Positions 1 through 8,468 of a DNA stretch of 64,000 bases are shown piece by piece. The position numbers were made by a program, and so were the translations under genes. Numbering within the stretch: position 1 is the stretch's first letter; every line of letters starts with the position of its first letter. The notes below the pieces were generated by a model. It had not been told where the DNA came from and did no database searches. It saw only the letters and a list, made by a program, of their open reading frames with translations. Origin of the DNA: Alcanivoracaceae bacterium (GTDB lineage Bacteria > Pseudomonadota > Gammaproteobacteria > Pseudomonadales > Alcanivoracaceae); the NCBI GenBank assembly GCA_023146255.1, contig JAGLCJ010000003.1:186001-250000 (forward strand). The letters are read 5' to 3'.

Positions 1-537
1 GTTCAGCGCGTGCCGGCCACCGAATCGCAGGGGCGGATTCATACTTCCGCCTGCACCGTGGCGGTGATGGCGGAGGCGGAAGATCTTGGCGATATCGAGA
101 TCCGCAACGAGGACCTTCGCGTTGATACTTATCGCTCCTCCGGCGCCGGTGGCCAGCACGTTAATACCACCGATTCCGCGGTGCGGATTACCCACATTCC
201 CACCGGCGTGGTGGTGGAGTGTCAGGAGGAGCGCAGCCAGCACAAGAACAAGGCCAAGGCCATGTCGTGGCTGGCGGCCAGGCTGTATGACGAGCGCGAA
301 CGCAAACGTCATCAGGAACAATCGGCAACACGCAAATCACTGGTCGGTTCCGGGGATCGTTCCGAGCGCATTCGCACCTACAATTTCCCGCAAGGGCGCC
401 TGACCGACCATCGCATCAACCTGACCCTGTACCGGCTTGATGAAATTGTTCAGGGCGATCTCGACGAAGTGCTGGCGGCGTTGCAGAGCGAACATCAGGC
501 CGAGCAGCTGGCGGCGCTGGCGGACGGTGCAGCGTGA
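1..537 (+). CDS. prfA: Peptide chain release factor 1, C-terminal part (5' end outside window)
   Basis: Release factor that reads UAA/UAG in the ribosomal A site and triggers peptidyl-tRNA hydrolysis. The frame is open from base 1, so only the last 178 residues are present; the codon-recognition part lies upstream of the window. The class I release-factor motif GAGGQHVN is visible, its GGQ entering the peptidyl-transferase centre, followed by the usual RSQHKNKAKA stretch and the basic tail. The stop overlaps the GTG start of prmC, whose product methylates the GGQ glutamine, so the two are translationally coupled. The family is certain; RF1 rather than RF2 follows from the prmC neighbour and the GRIHTSACTVAVM segment. 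Confidence 0.96.
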   Translation, partial: VQRVPATESQGRIHTSACTVAVMAEAEDLGDIEIRNEDLRVDTYRSSGAGGQHVNTTDSAVRITHIPTGVVVECQEERSQHKNKAKAMSWLAARLYDERERKRHQEQSATRKSLVGSGDRSERIRTYNFPQGRLTDHRINLTLYRLDEIVQGDLDEVLAALQSEHQAEQLAALADGAA

Positions 538-1382
538 CCAGCATCGCCGGCCTGCTCGCCGAGGCAAAAAGGCGTTTGCAGGACAGCGACAGTCCGGCGC
601 TGGATGCGGAACTGTTGCTGTGTCATGTGCTGGGCAAGCCGCGCAGCTTTCTGTTTACCTGGCCGGAGCGGGAAGTCGATGAGGTGCTGGCGGCACAATT
701 TCATCAGCTGCTGGCACGTCGTATTAGTGGCGAGCCGGTGGCCTACCTGCTTGGGCGGCGCGAGTTTTATGGTCATGAGTTTCTGGTCTCGGTCGATACC
801 CTGATTCCGCGTCCGGACACCGAGTTGCTGGTCGACATCGCGTTGGAAACGCTGCCGGCAGAGGATTCGCTCCGGGTTGCTGATCTGGGCACGGGCACTG
901 GTGCCATTGCGATCAGTTTGGGATTGGCAAGGCCGACGTGGCAGTTGCTCGCGGTGGACTATGTGGTCGCCGTGCTTGATCTGGTGGAACGCAATGTCCG
1001 CCGCTTGCGTGCTGCCAATGTGACGCCACTGCAGTCGAGCTGGTATTCGCGGTTGCAAGGTCCGTTTGATGCCATTGTCAGTAACCCGCCCTATATTCGT
1101 GCCAATGATGTGCACCTGCAGCGCGGCGACGTCCGCTTCGAACCGCGCTCGGCACTGGTTGGTGGTGATGATGGTCTTGATGATATTCGTCTGATCGTCA
1201 GCGGTGCGCCGGCACGATTACGTGCAGGTGGATTATTGGCGCTTGAGCACGGATATGATCAGGGAGCGGCGGTTCGTGAACTGTTTCATGCTGCCGGATT
1301 CCAGTCTGTCGAAACCCGTCGAGATTACGGTGACAACGAAAGGGTCACGTTCGGTTTTTATGGAGCCCGTGATGCTCAGTGA
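534..1382 (+). CDS. prmC: Release factor glutamine methyltransferase
   Basis: SAM-dependent N5-methylation of the GGQ glutamine in RF1/RF2. The 282-aa product has the usual length, with an N-terminal helical domain (about residues 1-90), the SAM-binding motif DLGTGTGAIA near residue 117 and the catalytic NPPY motif near residue 181. The segment QRGDVRFEPRSALVGG is typical of PrmC. The start is GTG inside a GTGA overlap with the prfA stop, which supports coupled translation. The 3' end overlaps moeB by 11 bp, so prfA-prmC-moeB reads as one operon. Confidence 0.97.
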   Translation: MTSIAGLLAEAKRRLQDSDSPALDAELLLCHVLGKPRSFLFTWPEREVDEVLAAQFHQLLARRISGEPVAYLLGRREFYGHEFLVSVDTLIPRPDTELLVDIALETLPAEDSLRVADLGTGTGAIAISLGLARPTWQLLAVDYVVAVLDLVERNVRRLRAANVTPLQSSWYSRLQGPFDAIVSNPPYIRANDVHLQRGDVRFEPRSALVGGDDGLDDIRLIVSGAPARLRAGGLLALEHGYDQGAAVRELFHAAGFQSVETRRDYGDNERVTFGFYGARDAQ

Positions 1383-2118
1383 TGATGAACTGCTGCGCTA
1401 CAGCCGCCAGATCCTGCTGCCGGAAATTGATCTGGCCGGGCAGGACAAGCTGCGTGAGGCATCGGTGCTGATTGTCGGTGCCGGTGGGCTTGCCAATCCG
1501 GCGGCCCTGCATCTGGCCGGTGCCGGCGTGCAGCGTTTACTGATCGCTGATGGCGACACACTGGAGATTTCCAATCTGCATCGACAGATTGGCTTTCGTG
1601 AAGCGGATATTGGCAGCAACAAGGCGCAAGCTCTTGCCGCCCAACTTGCTGCCTTGAATGCTGATGTGGAGGTAAGCGCGCATCCGGGCTACGTCGATGA
1701 AAGCTGGCTGGCTTCAGTGGTACCGTTTGTCGATGTGGTGCTCGACTGCAGCGACAACTTCGCCACCCGAACCCTGGTCAATGCTGCCTGCGTCACGGCA
1801 AAAAAACCGCTGGTGTCCGGCGCTGCTATTCGTTTCAGTGGCCAGCTGGCGGTATTTGATCTGCGTCGTGAGGATGCTGCCTGCTACGCCTGTCTGTATG
1901 GCGACGGTGACAGTGCTGATGAACTGTGCAGTGAATCCGGCATTGCCGGTCCGGTGGTCGGTGTGATCGGCACTTTGCAGGCATTGCAGGCGATCAGGTT
2001 GCTGGTCGGCTTGCCGCTGAATGAACGGCTGCAGTTATTCGATGCGCAGACGCTGGAATGGAAGTCGCTGGCGTTCCGCAAAGACCCGGCTTGCCGGGTC
2101 TGCGGAACGGGGCGCTGA
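1372..2118 (+). CDS. moeB: MoeB/ThiF-type adenylyltransferase (E1-like)
   Basis: Adenylates the C-terminal glycine of a ubiquitin-like sulfur carrier (MoaD in molybdopterin synthesis, or ThiS). From the ATG at 1372 the product has 248 residues, the MoeB length, and begins LSDDELLRYSRQILLPEID, the family's conserved N-terminus; the frame is open further upstream but that part is not conserved. The ATP-binding GAGGLANPAAL loop, the NLHRQ arginine-finger segment and two zinc-binding cysteine pairs (CYAC and CRVC) are visible. Context alone does not show which carrier it serves. The last codons fold into a strong hairpin (2072-2109). Confidence 0.92.
   Translation: MLSDDELLRYSRQILLPEIDLAGQDKLREASVLIVGAGGLANPAALHLAGAGVQRLLIADGDTLEISNLHRQIGFREADIGSNKAQALAAQLAALNADVEVSAHPGYVDESWLASVVPFVDVVLDCSDNFATRTLVNAACVTAKKPLVSGAAIRFSGQLAVFDLRREDAACYACLYGDGDSADELCSESGIAGPVVGVIGTLQALQAIRLLVGLPLNERLQLFDAQTLEWKSLAFRKDPACRVCGTGR
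2072..2109. terminator. 17-bp hairpin inside the 3' end of moeB
   Basis: The arm CGTTCCGCA (2072-2080) pairs with TGCGGAACG (2101-2109). The inner arm GACCCGGC (2083-2090) pairs with GCCGGGTC (2093-2100) across a TT loop, leaving one 2-nt bulge. It lies within coding sequence for the CxxC zinc motif and ends 9 bases before the moeB stop codon, in a convergent gene pair. No T-run follows, so termination or mRNA end protection is inferred. Confidence 0.5.
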
Positions 2119-2125
2119 AAATTCG

Positions 2126-3238
2126 TTAAGGATTCGGGAAGCTGAAGGAGCTGTCCGGGGCGCCACGAAGGCAATTCAGAATGTAGGGGAAGGTCTCGGT
2201 GACGTAATAGCCGTACTGACCACCGATTTCCATGCCGTTACATTCGTCGAGATCGCCGCTGTCAGCGACGTACTGGTAATCTTCCGCATAAGTACCGTTA
2301 TAAAAATACTCGCCGGCCTCCGTCATGATGGAGCCGCTTTTCAGCTGGTAACTGGAGGTAGCTTTGCGAATGATTCCGTCGTCATCGAACCAGGGGCCAA
2401 AAATCGGGTAGCCATCGGCGGCCAGTCCGATAATGCCGGACAGGGTGCCGTCGTCGATATACAGGTCGCCCGGGTCGCCATGGTAATGGTAGGTGCCGTC
2501 CGTCAGGGTGTGGGCGTGGTGCTCATCCATACCGTACAGCGCCGGTGCATGCATTGGATTGGCACTGTAGGGCAGCCCGCAGTCGGCGCCGGCGCAGGTA
2601 TTCTCCCGGTGCTGGATCAGTACGCCATTCAGTATCACGCCATCAAATGCGCTGGCGGAAAGGTCAGTGATCTGTTCTGCCGGAGCCGGTGTTGCGGGTA
2701 CCCGGAATACCCGTTGCCACGGGATTACTTCGTTCGGGCTTTCAGTGTTGGGGAAGCTGCTGATGCTGTAATCCGGCAGACCATCCGAGAGGATGTAGAC
2801 AAACTCAGGGTCTTCCGCGTCGAGACCCAGAATGCAGGAATCGGATTCGGGAATGACAATTTCAACATCAAGGCCACCGCCGCCGATACCGATCTGGATG
2901 CCGTCTTTGCGCGCGGGGGCAGTGGATTTTCCGGTGACAGTGATGGCGCCGGAAAAAGTGTCTGGATCGACCAGAGCTAACCCGTCGATATTGCTCGAGA
3001 GCATCGATGCTGAAAAGCTGCCAAAGTAGAAGGCAGGGTCGAAATATAGCCCGCCCTGAAACAACTCTTCATCCAGCACCAGAGACCCCAAGGGCATTGG
3101 TGCGGAAGCATAACGATTGTCGACCGGCGTAACACAGGTTAATGAGCGAGGCGCACCATCATCCTGTGTGCCGCCCCCGCAGCCGGCCAGCGCCAGCGCG
3201 GCCATGATCATGCCTGTCAGTCTTGGTGTCGTTGCCAT
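2126..3238 (-). CDS. YHYH-domain lipoprotein
   Basis: Predicted outer-membrane or periplasmic lipoprotein of 370 residues. The start at 3238 is preceded by a GAGG ribosome site and opens a signal peptide ending in the lipobox LALAGC. The C-terminal half contains the YHYH-family signature: the segment MDEHHAHTLTDGTYHYHG followed by GIIGLAADGYPIFGP. This family is secreted and histidine-rich, often suspected of metal or copper binding, but no reaction is established. About eight cysteines follow the lipobox, including TCAGADC, suggesting disulfides. It lies 19 bp downstream of the RDD gene and probably shares its transcript. Confidence 0.8.
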   Translation of the reverse strand: MATTPRLTGMIMAALALAGCGGGTQDDGAPRSLTCVTPVDNRYASAPMPLGSLVLDEELFQGGLYFDPAFYFGSFSASMLSSNIDGLALVDPDTFSGAITVTGKSTAPARKDGIQIGIGGGGLDVEIVIPESDSCILGLDAEDPEFVYILSDGLPDYSISSFPNTESPNEVIPWQRVFRVPATPAPAEQITDLSASAFDGVILNGVLIQHRENTCAGADCGLPYSANPMHAPALYGMDEHHAHTLTDGTYHYHGDPGDLYIDDGTLSGIIGLAADGYPIFGPWFDDDGIIRKATSSYQLKSGSIMTEAGEYFYNGTYAEDYQYVADSGDLDECNGMEIGGQYGYYVTETFPYILNCLRGAPDSSFSFPNP

Positions 3239-3257
3239 CCTGGCGTCCTCTTTATTA

Positions 3258-3758
3258 TCAGCGCGCTTTCGGCACCACCACAGTTTCGGTGGAAGACAGT
3301 GAGTCATGCAAGGTTTGCTTCGCCGGCAGCAGGGCCATCATCCAGCCAGCACCGAGTAATGCGGTGGAAATCACACCGCTGAGAAAGCGGCTGACTGTCT
3401 GCAGCAATGTCATCGGCCGGCGATGCACATCACGGCTGAGCAGTTTCCAGGCGCGCATGCCGAGGGTCTGGCCGCCGTGGGTCCAGAACCAGGCGTAAAA
3501 GCCCCAGGTGATCAGCACCAGTAACGGAAACAGCAGCCCATGCAGCACGGCCGCCGCCGGCACCAGCACGCCGCCGACGTCGTCCATCGGCAGGCCGGTT
3601 TTCGGGTACACCGACACCAGAATGCCGGCGGTGATAAACCACACGGCGACCAGCAACAGGCCGTCATAGATCATCGCCACCAGCCGGCGCCACAGCGGTG
3701 CAGGCGGCAGGTCGGCGCGGAAAAGATCGATGGTTTTACCAGCGGAAGGGTCGGTCAT
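3258..3758 (-). CDS. RDD family membrane protein
   Basis: Small inner-membrane protein of 166 residues of unknown biochemical role. It begins with a soluble stretch, then PLWRRLVAMIYDGLLL with the Arg and Asp that define the RDD domain, three or four hydrophobic segments (about residues 28-50, 65-90 and 120-140) and the conserved GGQTLGMRAWKL motif. Start at 3758, where similarity to the family begins. It is the first protein gene after the tRNA-Leu on this strand and precedes the YHYH lipoprotein. RDD proteins have been linked to transport or stress in some species, but nothing here decides that. Confidence 0.85.
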   Translation of the reverse strand: MTDPSAGKTIDLFRADLPPAPLWRRLVAMIYDGLLLVAVWFITAGILVSVYPKTGLPMDDVGGVLVPAAAVLHGLLFPLLVLITWGFYAWFWTHGGQTLGMRAWKLLSRDVHRRPMTLLQTVSRFLSGVISTALLGAGWMMALLPAKQTLHDSLSSTETVVVPKAR

Positions 3759-3803
3759 GTCCGCCTCTTCAGGGGTCGGGCAACGCCCGCAGACAGGAAA
3801 TCT

Positions 3804-3889
<86 letters not shown>

Positions 3890-3901
3890 AAGTGGGGCGG
3901 C

Positions 3902-3930
3902 AGTATACCAAGGCAATCGGCGAATGCCAG
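3902..3930 (-). promoter_or_regulatory. Promoter of tRNA-Leu
   Basis: On the minus strand CTGGCA (3925-3930, 4 of 6 to the -35 consensus) lies 17 nt from TATACT (3902-3907), which is preceded by TGG, making an extended -10. Transcription would begin about 6 nt before the mature tRNA. Inspection only. Confidence 0.6.
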
Positions 3931-3958
3931 AGGCCATGAATCCTGTCGCCGGATCGGC

Positions 3959-3964
3959 TATCAT
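3959..3964 (+). promoter_or_regulatory. Possible -10 box of queA
   Basis: TATCAT lies about 29 nt before the queA start. No good -35 box is found at 16-18 nt, so this is weak. Confidence 0.3.
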
Positions 3965-3992
3965 CGCCGGCCTCTGACCATGCCGGTAAAGC

Positions 3993-5051
3993 ATGATGAA
4001 CGTTGAAGACTTCGCTTTTGACCTGCCGGACGAGCTGATCGCCCGGCGCCCCGCTGCCGAGCGCAGTGGCTCGCGGCTGCTGTCGCTGACCCACGCCGGT
4101 ACCGGCCACCACCGCTTTCCCGATCTGCTCGACTTCCTCAATCCCGGCGACCTGCTGGTGTTCAACGACACCCGGGTGATTCCGGCGCGGCTGTTTGGCG
4201 CCAAGGATTCCGGTGGCAAGGTCGAGGTGCTGGTTGAGCGCATCACCGGCGAGCGCGAGGCGCTCTGCCATGTGCGCGCTTCAAAGGCGCCGAAACCGGG
4301 CAGCTGGCTGGAGTTCTCCGATGGTGTGCGTGCCGAGATGCGTGGCCGGGTCGGCGATCTGTTTCATCTGTTTTTCGCCGGCCCGGCCAGTCTGCTCGAT
4401 GTGCTGGAGCGGATCGGTCATATGCCGCTGCCGCCTTATATAGACCGCGCTGACGATGCTGACGACCTCGGTCGTTATCAGACCGTCTACGCCCGTGAGC
4501 CGGGCGCGGTGGCAGCGCCCACCGCCGGCCTGCACTTCGATCAGGGTATTCTCGACGCGCTGTCGGCCAGGGGCATCGAGCAGGCTTTTGTCACCCTGCA
4601 TGTCGGGGCTGGCACCTTTCAGCCGGTTCGGGTCGATCAGGTTGAAGATCATGTCATGCACAGTGAGCTGTACCGGGTGCCGGAAACCTTGCCCGAGCAG
4701 GTTGCCGCAGCGCGGGCCCGTGGTGGCCGGGTGATCGCGGTGGGGACCACGTCGCTGCGGGCGCTGGAATCGGCGGCGGCAAGTGGCGTGCTGCGGGCCG
4801 GGCAGGGCGAAACCAGTATCTTTATTTACCCCGGTTATCGCTTTCGCGTGGTCGATGCGCTGGTCACCAATTTCCACTTGCCGCGCTCGACGCTGATGAT
4901 GCTGGTCAGCGCGCTGGCCGGCCGCGACCGCATCATGGCGGCCTATTCCGAGGCGGTGCGCGAGCGCTACCGCTTTTTCAGTTATGGCGATGCCATGTTT
5001 ATTGAACGTTTTACTGGTCAAGAAGCCAGCGAACCGGCGCCGCGCGCCTGA
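3993..5051 (+). CDS. queA: tRNA preQ1(34) S-adenosylmethionine ribosyltransferase-isomerase
   Basis: Transfers and isomerises the ribose of SAM onto preQ1 in tRNA to make epoxyqueuosine. The 352-aa product matches the family length. Family motifs include DFAFDLPDELIARRP at the N-terminus, NDTRVIPARLFG, PLPPYIDR, APTAGLHFD, LHVGAGTF and VTNFHLPRSTL. Two ATG codons occur in tandem (3993 and 3996) and neither has a strong ribosome site. Directly followed by tgt, which makes the substrate, and it heads the queA-tgt-yajC-secD-secF run. Confidence 0.97.
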   Translation: MMNVEDFAFDLPDELIARRPAAERSGSRLLSLTHAGTGHHRFPDLLDFLNPGDLLVFNDTRVIPARLFGAKDSGGKVEVLVERITGEREALCHVRASKAPKPGSWLEFSDGVRAEMRGRVGDLFHLFFAGPASLLDVLERIGHMPLPPYIDRADDADDLGRYQTVYAREPGAVAAPTAGLHFDQGILDALSARGIEQAFVTLHVGAGTFQPVRVDQVEDHVMHSELYRVPETLPEQVAAARARGGRVIAVGTTSLRALESAAASGVLRAGQGETSIFIYPGYRFRVVDALVTNFHLPRSTLMMLVSALAGRDRIMAAYSEAVRERYRFFSYGDAMFIERFTGQEASEPAPRA

Positions 5052-5063
5052 GGCAGGAAATTC

Positions 5064-6185
5064 ATGTCGAGAATGCAGTTCAGCCTGCTGGCTACAGATG
5101 GCGCCGCCCGCCGCGGTCGCATGACTTTCCCGCGTGGCACGGTGGAAACCCCGGCATTTATGCCGGTTGGCACCTATGGCACGGTCAAGGCCATGCTGCC
5201 GCGTGACCTCGAAGCCACTGGCGCGGAAATCTGTCTGGGCAACACCTTCCATCTGATGCTGCGGCCGGGTACCGAAGTGATTCGCGCCCACGGCGACCTG
5301 CACGACTTCATGCAATGGCAGAAACCGATCCTGACCGACTCCGGTGGTTTTCAGGTGTTCAGTCTCGGCAAGCTGCGCAAGGTGAAGGAAGAGGGCGTGA
5401 CCTTCAGTTCGCCGATCAATGGCAGCAAGGTGTTTCTCGGCCCGGAAGAAGCCATGCAGGTGCAACGTGATCTTGGCGCTGACATCTGCATGATCTTTGA
5501 CGAGTGCACACCGTTTCCGGCCACCGAGAAGCAGGCCCGCGATTCCATGGAGCTGTCGTTGCGCTGGGCAAAACGCAGCAAGGCTGCCCATGAAGGTAAC
5601 GATGCCGCCTGCTTTGGCATTGTTCAGGGTGGCATGTATCCACACCTGCGTCGTGAATCACTGGGCGGCCTGACCGATATCGGTTTCGACGGCTATGCCA
5701 TCGGTGGCCTGTCGGTGGGTGAGCCGCAGGAAGAGATGCTGCGTATCCTTGGTGAAGTGACACCGGATATGCCAGCGGAGCGTCCGCGCTATCTGATGGG
5801 GGTGGGAAAACCGGAGGATATCGTCGAAGCGGTGCGCCGTGGTATCGACATGTTCGATTGCGTGATGCCGACCCGGAACGCCCGCAATGGTCATCTTTTC
5901 ACCAGCACCGGGGTGGTGCGAATCCGCAATGCGGTGCATCGCCACGATACTGGCCCGCTGGACAGCACTTGTAATTGCTACACCTGCACCCATTTCTCCC
6001 GCAGCTACCTGCACCATCTGGATCGCTGTGGTGAAATGCTCGGCGCGCAGCTCGCTACCATCCACAATCTGCACCACTACCAGAGCCTGATGGCCGGATT
6101 GCGGGGGGCTATTGAAGCCGGTACATTGTCGGCCTTTGTCGACGCCTTCTATGCGGCGCGGGGCTTGCCCGTGCCGTCCTTGTAA
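5064..6185 (+). CDS. tgt: tRNA-guanine(34) transglycosylase
   Basis: Exchanges guanine-34 in GUN anticodon tRNAs for preQ1. The product is 373 aa, as expected. Visible are TYGTVKAMLPRDL, the active-site segment LTDSGGFQVFSLG, GIVQGG, the catalytic-aspartate segment FDCVMPTRNARNG and the zinc ligands CNCYTC plus a downstream His. The start lies 12 bp after queA with an AGGAAA ribosome site. Together with queA it supplies queuosine modification. Confidence 0.98.
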   Translation: MSRMQFSLLATDGAARRGRMTFPRGTVETPAFMPVGTYGTVKAMLPRDLEATGAEICLGNTFHLMLRPGTEVIRAHGDLHDFMQWQKPILTDSGGFQVFSLGKLRKVKEEGVTFSSPINGSKVFLGPEEAMQVQRDLGADICMIFDECTPFPATEKQARDSMELSLRWAKRSKAAHEGNDAACFGIVQGGMYPHLRRESLGGLTDIGFDGYAIGGLSVGEPQEEMLRILGEVTPDMPAERPRYLMGVGKPEDIVEAVRRGIDMFDCVMPTRNARNGHLFTSTGVVRIRNAVHRHDTGPLDSTCNCYTCTHFSRSYLHHLDRCGEMLGAQLATIHNLHHYQSLMAGLRGAIEAGTLSAFVDAFYAARGLPVPSL

Positions 6186-6209
6186 GTTGATTTCTGAGGA
6201 GTTTTTCTG

Positions 6210-6539
6210 ATGAGCCTGCTGATTTCCCCCGCTTTTGCTGAAGGTGCTCCGGCTGTTGGTCCGGGTGCCGGTTTCGACTGGATCCTGATTGTCGGCATGG
6301 TGGTGATCTTTTATTTCTTCCTGATCCGTCCGCAGTCCAAGCGTGCCAAAGAACACCGTGAGCTGGTCAGTGCTCTGGCCAAGGGCGATGAGGTGGTAAC
6401 TACCGGCGGCATTCTCGGCAAGGTCAACAAGGTCACTGATGATTACGTCGTCATCGAGATCGCCACCAATATGGAAATCAAAGTGCAGAAGCACGCGATC
6501 TCCGCCACGTTGCCGAAAGGCACCATCAAAAGTATCTGA
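6210..6539 (+). CDS. yajC: Preprotein translocase subunit YajC
   Basis: Single-span inner-membrane protein of the SecDF-YajC accessory complex. The 109-aa product has an N-terminal hydrophobic span (about 25-43, ILIVGMVVIFYFFLIRPQ) ending in the family's RPQSKRAKEH motif, then the small cytosolic domain with KGDEVVTTGGILGKV. A GAGGAG ribosome site precedes the ATG. Between tgt and secD, the classical location. Confidence 0.97.
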   Translation: MSLLISPAFAEGAPAVGPGAGFDWILIVGMVVIFYFFLIRPQSKRAKEHRELVSALAKGDEVVTTGGILGKVNKVTDDYVVIEIATNMEIKVQKHAISATLPKGTIKSI

Positions 6540-6552
6540 TTTATTCTTGCAG

Positions 6553-6575
6553 GACGGGCGCAAATAGCGCCCGTC
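6553..6575 (+). repeat. Intercistronic hairpin before secD
   Basis: GACGGGCGC (6553-6561) pairs perfectly with GCGCCCGTC (6567-6575) around an AAATA loop. The GGGAG ribosome site of secD follows at once and could itself pair with CTCCC (6583-6587). There is no T-run, so a role in mRNA processing or translation control is more likely than termination; this is inference. Confidence 0.5.
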
Positions 6576-6589
6576 GGGAGACCTCCCCG

Positions 6590-8458
6590 ATGACTCACTA
6601 CCCACGCTGGAAACTGATTCTGCTGATCGTCGTGCTCGGCGTTTGCGGTCTGTATGCCATGCCCAATCTTTACCCGGATGTCCCGGCGATTCAGGTGTCC
6701 AGCACCGAGGCTGGTGGCGAGGTGTCGCTGACCGCACGGGACAAGCTGAACAAGGCGCTGGCGGAAGCCGGCATCGACCACAGCGCTGGCGAGCGGGTCG
6801 GGACGTCCTGGCTGGTACGGATGCAAAGTAATGATGATCAGTTGCGCGGCAAGATTATTGCCGAAGAGGCGTTGGGTCGCGACTATGTTGTTGCATTGAA
6901 CCTTGCTCCGACCACACCGGACTGGTTGCGCAAGATTGGCGCCAGCCCGATGAACCTTGGTCTGGATTTGCGCGGTGGTGTGCACTTTCTGATTCAGGTC
7001 GACAGCGAGGCGGCAGTAAAACAGCGCATGGAGGCCTGGGCTGGTGAAATTCGTCTGATGCTGCGTGACGAAGGTGTGCGTTATCGCAGCGTCGAGCATG
7101 AAGGCCGTGATCTGCTGGTCGTGTTCCTTGATGAAATTGGTCTCGATGCCATGGATAGCAAAGTCCGCACTCGGCTGCGCGAATTCAATGGTCGACGTAT
7201 GGAAGATGCGCCGGGCTTGCGTCTGACGCTGACCGAGCAGGGTGTTCGGGAAATCCAGAATTACGCGGTGGACCAGAACCGCACTTCTCTGGCTAACCGG
7301 GTTAACGAGCTTGGTGTTGGCGAGCCGGTGGTTCAGCGTCAGGGCATCGACCGGATTGTGGTGCAGTTGCCGGGTATTCAGGATGCCGCTCAGGCTCGTC
7401 GTATTCTCGGCCGCACGGCAACGCTGGAGTTCCGTCTGGTGGCTGATGAGTTTGCCGGCAGAGCCCCGGGCGTTGCCCCGATTGGTACTGAGATTTTCCC
7501 GTTCAAGGGCGGTGGTGCACCGGTGGTGCTGCGCAAGCAGAGTATTGTCACCGGTGATCAGGTAACTAATGCGCAGATGGGTTTTGATGAAAACGGTGTG
7601 CCGGAGGTGAACATTACTCTGGATGCCGGTGGCTCCCGTCGCATGCAGCGCATCACCGGAGATAATGTCGGCAAGCCCATGGGCGTGCTGTTTATCGAGA
7701 ACAAAAGTGAAATCGAACGTTACTTCGATGATGCGGGCGAGCGCCGCGAACGGGTGGTTAACACCTCCGAGCAGTACGTCATTAACGTCGCGACAATCAG
7801 GGATACGCTTGGCAGTCGTTTCCGCATTACCGGTCTGGATAGCGCTGCAGAAGCTTCCGAACTGGCCTTGCTGCTGCGTGCCGGTGGTCTGGCCGCGCCG
7901 ATATCGATCATTGAGGAACGCACCATCGGCCCAAGCCTGGGGGCGGACAATATTGCCGCCGGCTTCAAGTCGATGGTGATCGGCATGTCGCTGGTGCTGG
8001 TGTTTATGGCGGTCTGGTACAAGGCGTTTGGCCTGATCGCCAACATCGCGCTGGTGGGCAATCTGGTGATTATTGTCGGCATTCTGTCGATGATTCCGGG
8101 CGCGACCCTGACCTTGCCGGGTATCGCCGGTATCGTTCTGACGGTGGGTATGGCGGTGGATGCCAACGTGCTGATCTTCGAGCAGATCAAGTCTTCCATC
8201 AAGGACGGCATGGCGCCACTGCAAGCCATCGAAGCCGGTTATAACCGCGCTTTCAGCACCATTCTCGACGCCAACCTGACCACCATGATTGTCGCCATCA
8301 TCCTTTTCGCAGCCGGTGCCGGTTCAGTGCAAGGCTTCGCTGTCACCCTGTTTATCGGCATTCTCACGTCTATGTTTACCGCCATTGTCGGTACCCGGGC
8401 GATCGTTGGTTTTGTCTACGGCCGTCGGGCGCGCGCGCCGGACCGGCTGAGCATTTAA
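6590..8458 (+). CDS. secD: Protein translocase subunit SecD
   Basis: RND-type membrane component that uses the proton gradient to complete Sec-dependent export. The product is 622 aa, with a first transmembrane span at about residues 8-26, a large periplasmic P1 region containing LGLDLRGGVHFLIQVD, and a C-terminal bundle of five spans (about 460-610) with GMAVDANVLIFEQIK, a conserved SecD motif. GGAG lies 9 nt before the ATG. Precedes secF by 10 bp, forming the usual pair. Confidence 0.98.
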   Translation: MTHYPRWKLILLIVVLGVCGLYAMPNLYPDVPAIQVSSTEAGGEVSLTARDKLNKALAEAGIDHSAGERVGTSWLVRMQSNDDQLRGKIIAEEALGRDYVVALNLAPTTPDWLRKIGASPMNLGLDLRGGVHFLIQVDSEAAVKQRMEAWAGEIRLMLRDEGVRYRSVEHEGRDLLVVFLDEIGLDAMDSKVRTRLREFNGRRMEDAPGLRLTLTEQGVREIQNYAVDQNRTSLANRVNELGVGEPVVQRQGIDRIVVQLPGIQDAAQARRILGRTATLEFRLVADEFAGRAPGVAPIGTEIFPFKGGGAPVVLRKQSIVTGDQVTNAQMGFDENGVPEVNITLDAGGSRRMQRITGDNVGKPMGVLFIENKSEIERYFDDAGERRERVVNTSEQYVINVATIRDTLGSRFRITGLDSAAEASELALLLRAGGLAAPISIIEERTIGPSLGADNIAAGFKSMVIGMSLVLVFMAVWYKAFGLIANIALVGNLVIIVGILSMIPGATLTLPGIAGIVLTVGMAVDANVLIFEQIKSSIKDGMAPLQAIEAGYNRAFSTILDANLTTMIVAIILFAAGAGSVQGFAVTLFIGILTSMFTAIVGTRAIVGFVYGRRARAPDRLSI

Positions 8459-8468
8459 GGAGCGCACC

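Noticed and set aside
1204..1371. Upstream extension of moeB in the prmC gene
   Set aside because: These codons duplicate prmC coding in another frame; MoeB similarity begins at 1372.
6443..8224. Long minus-strand frame opposite secD
   Set aside because: Antisense shadow of secD; no motif or start signal.
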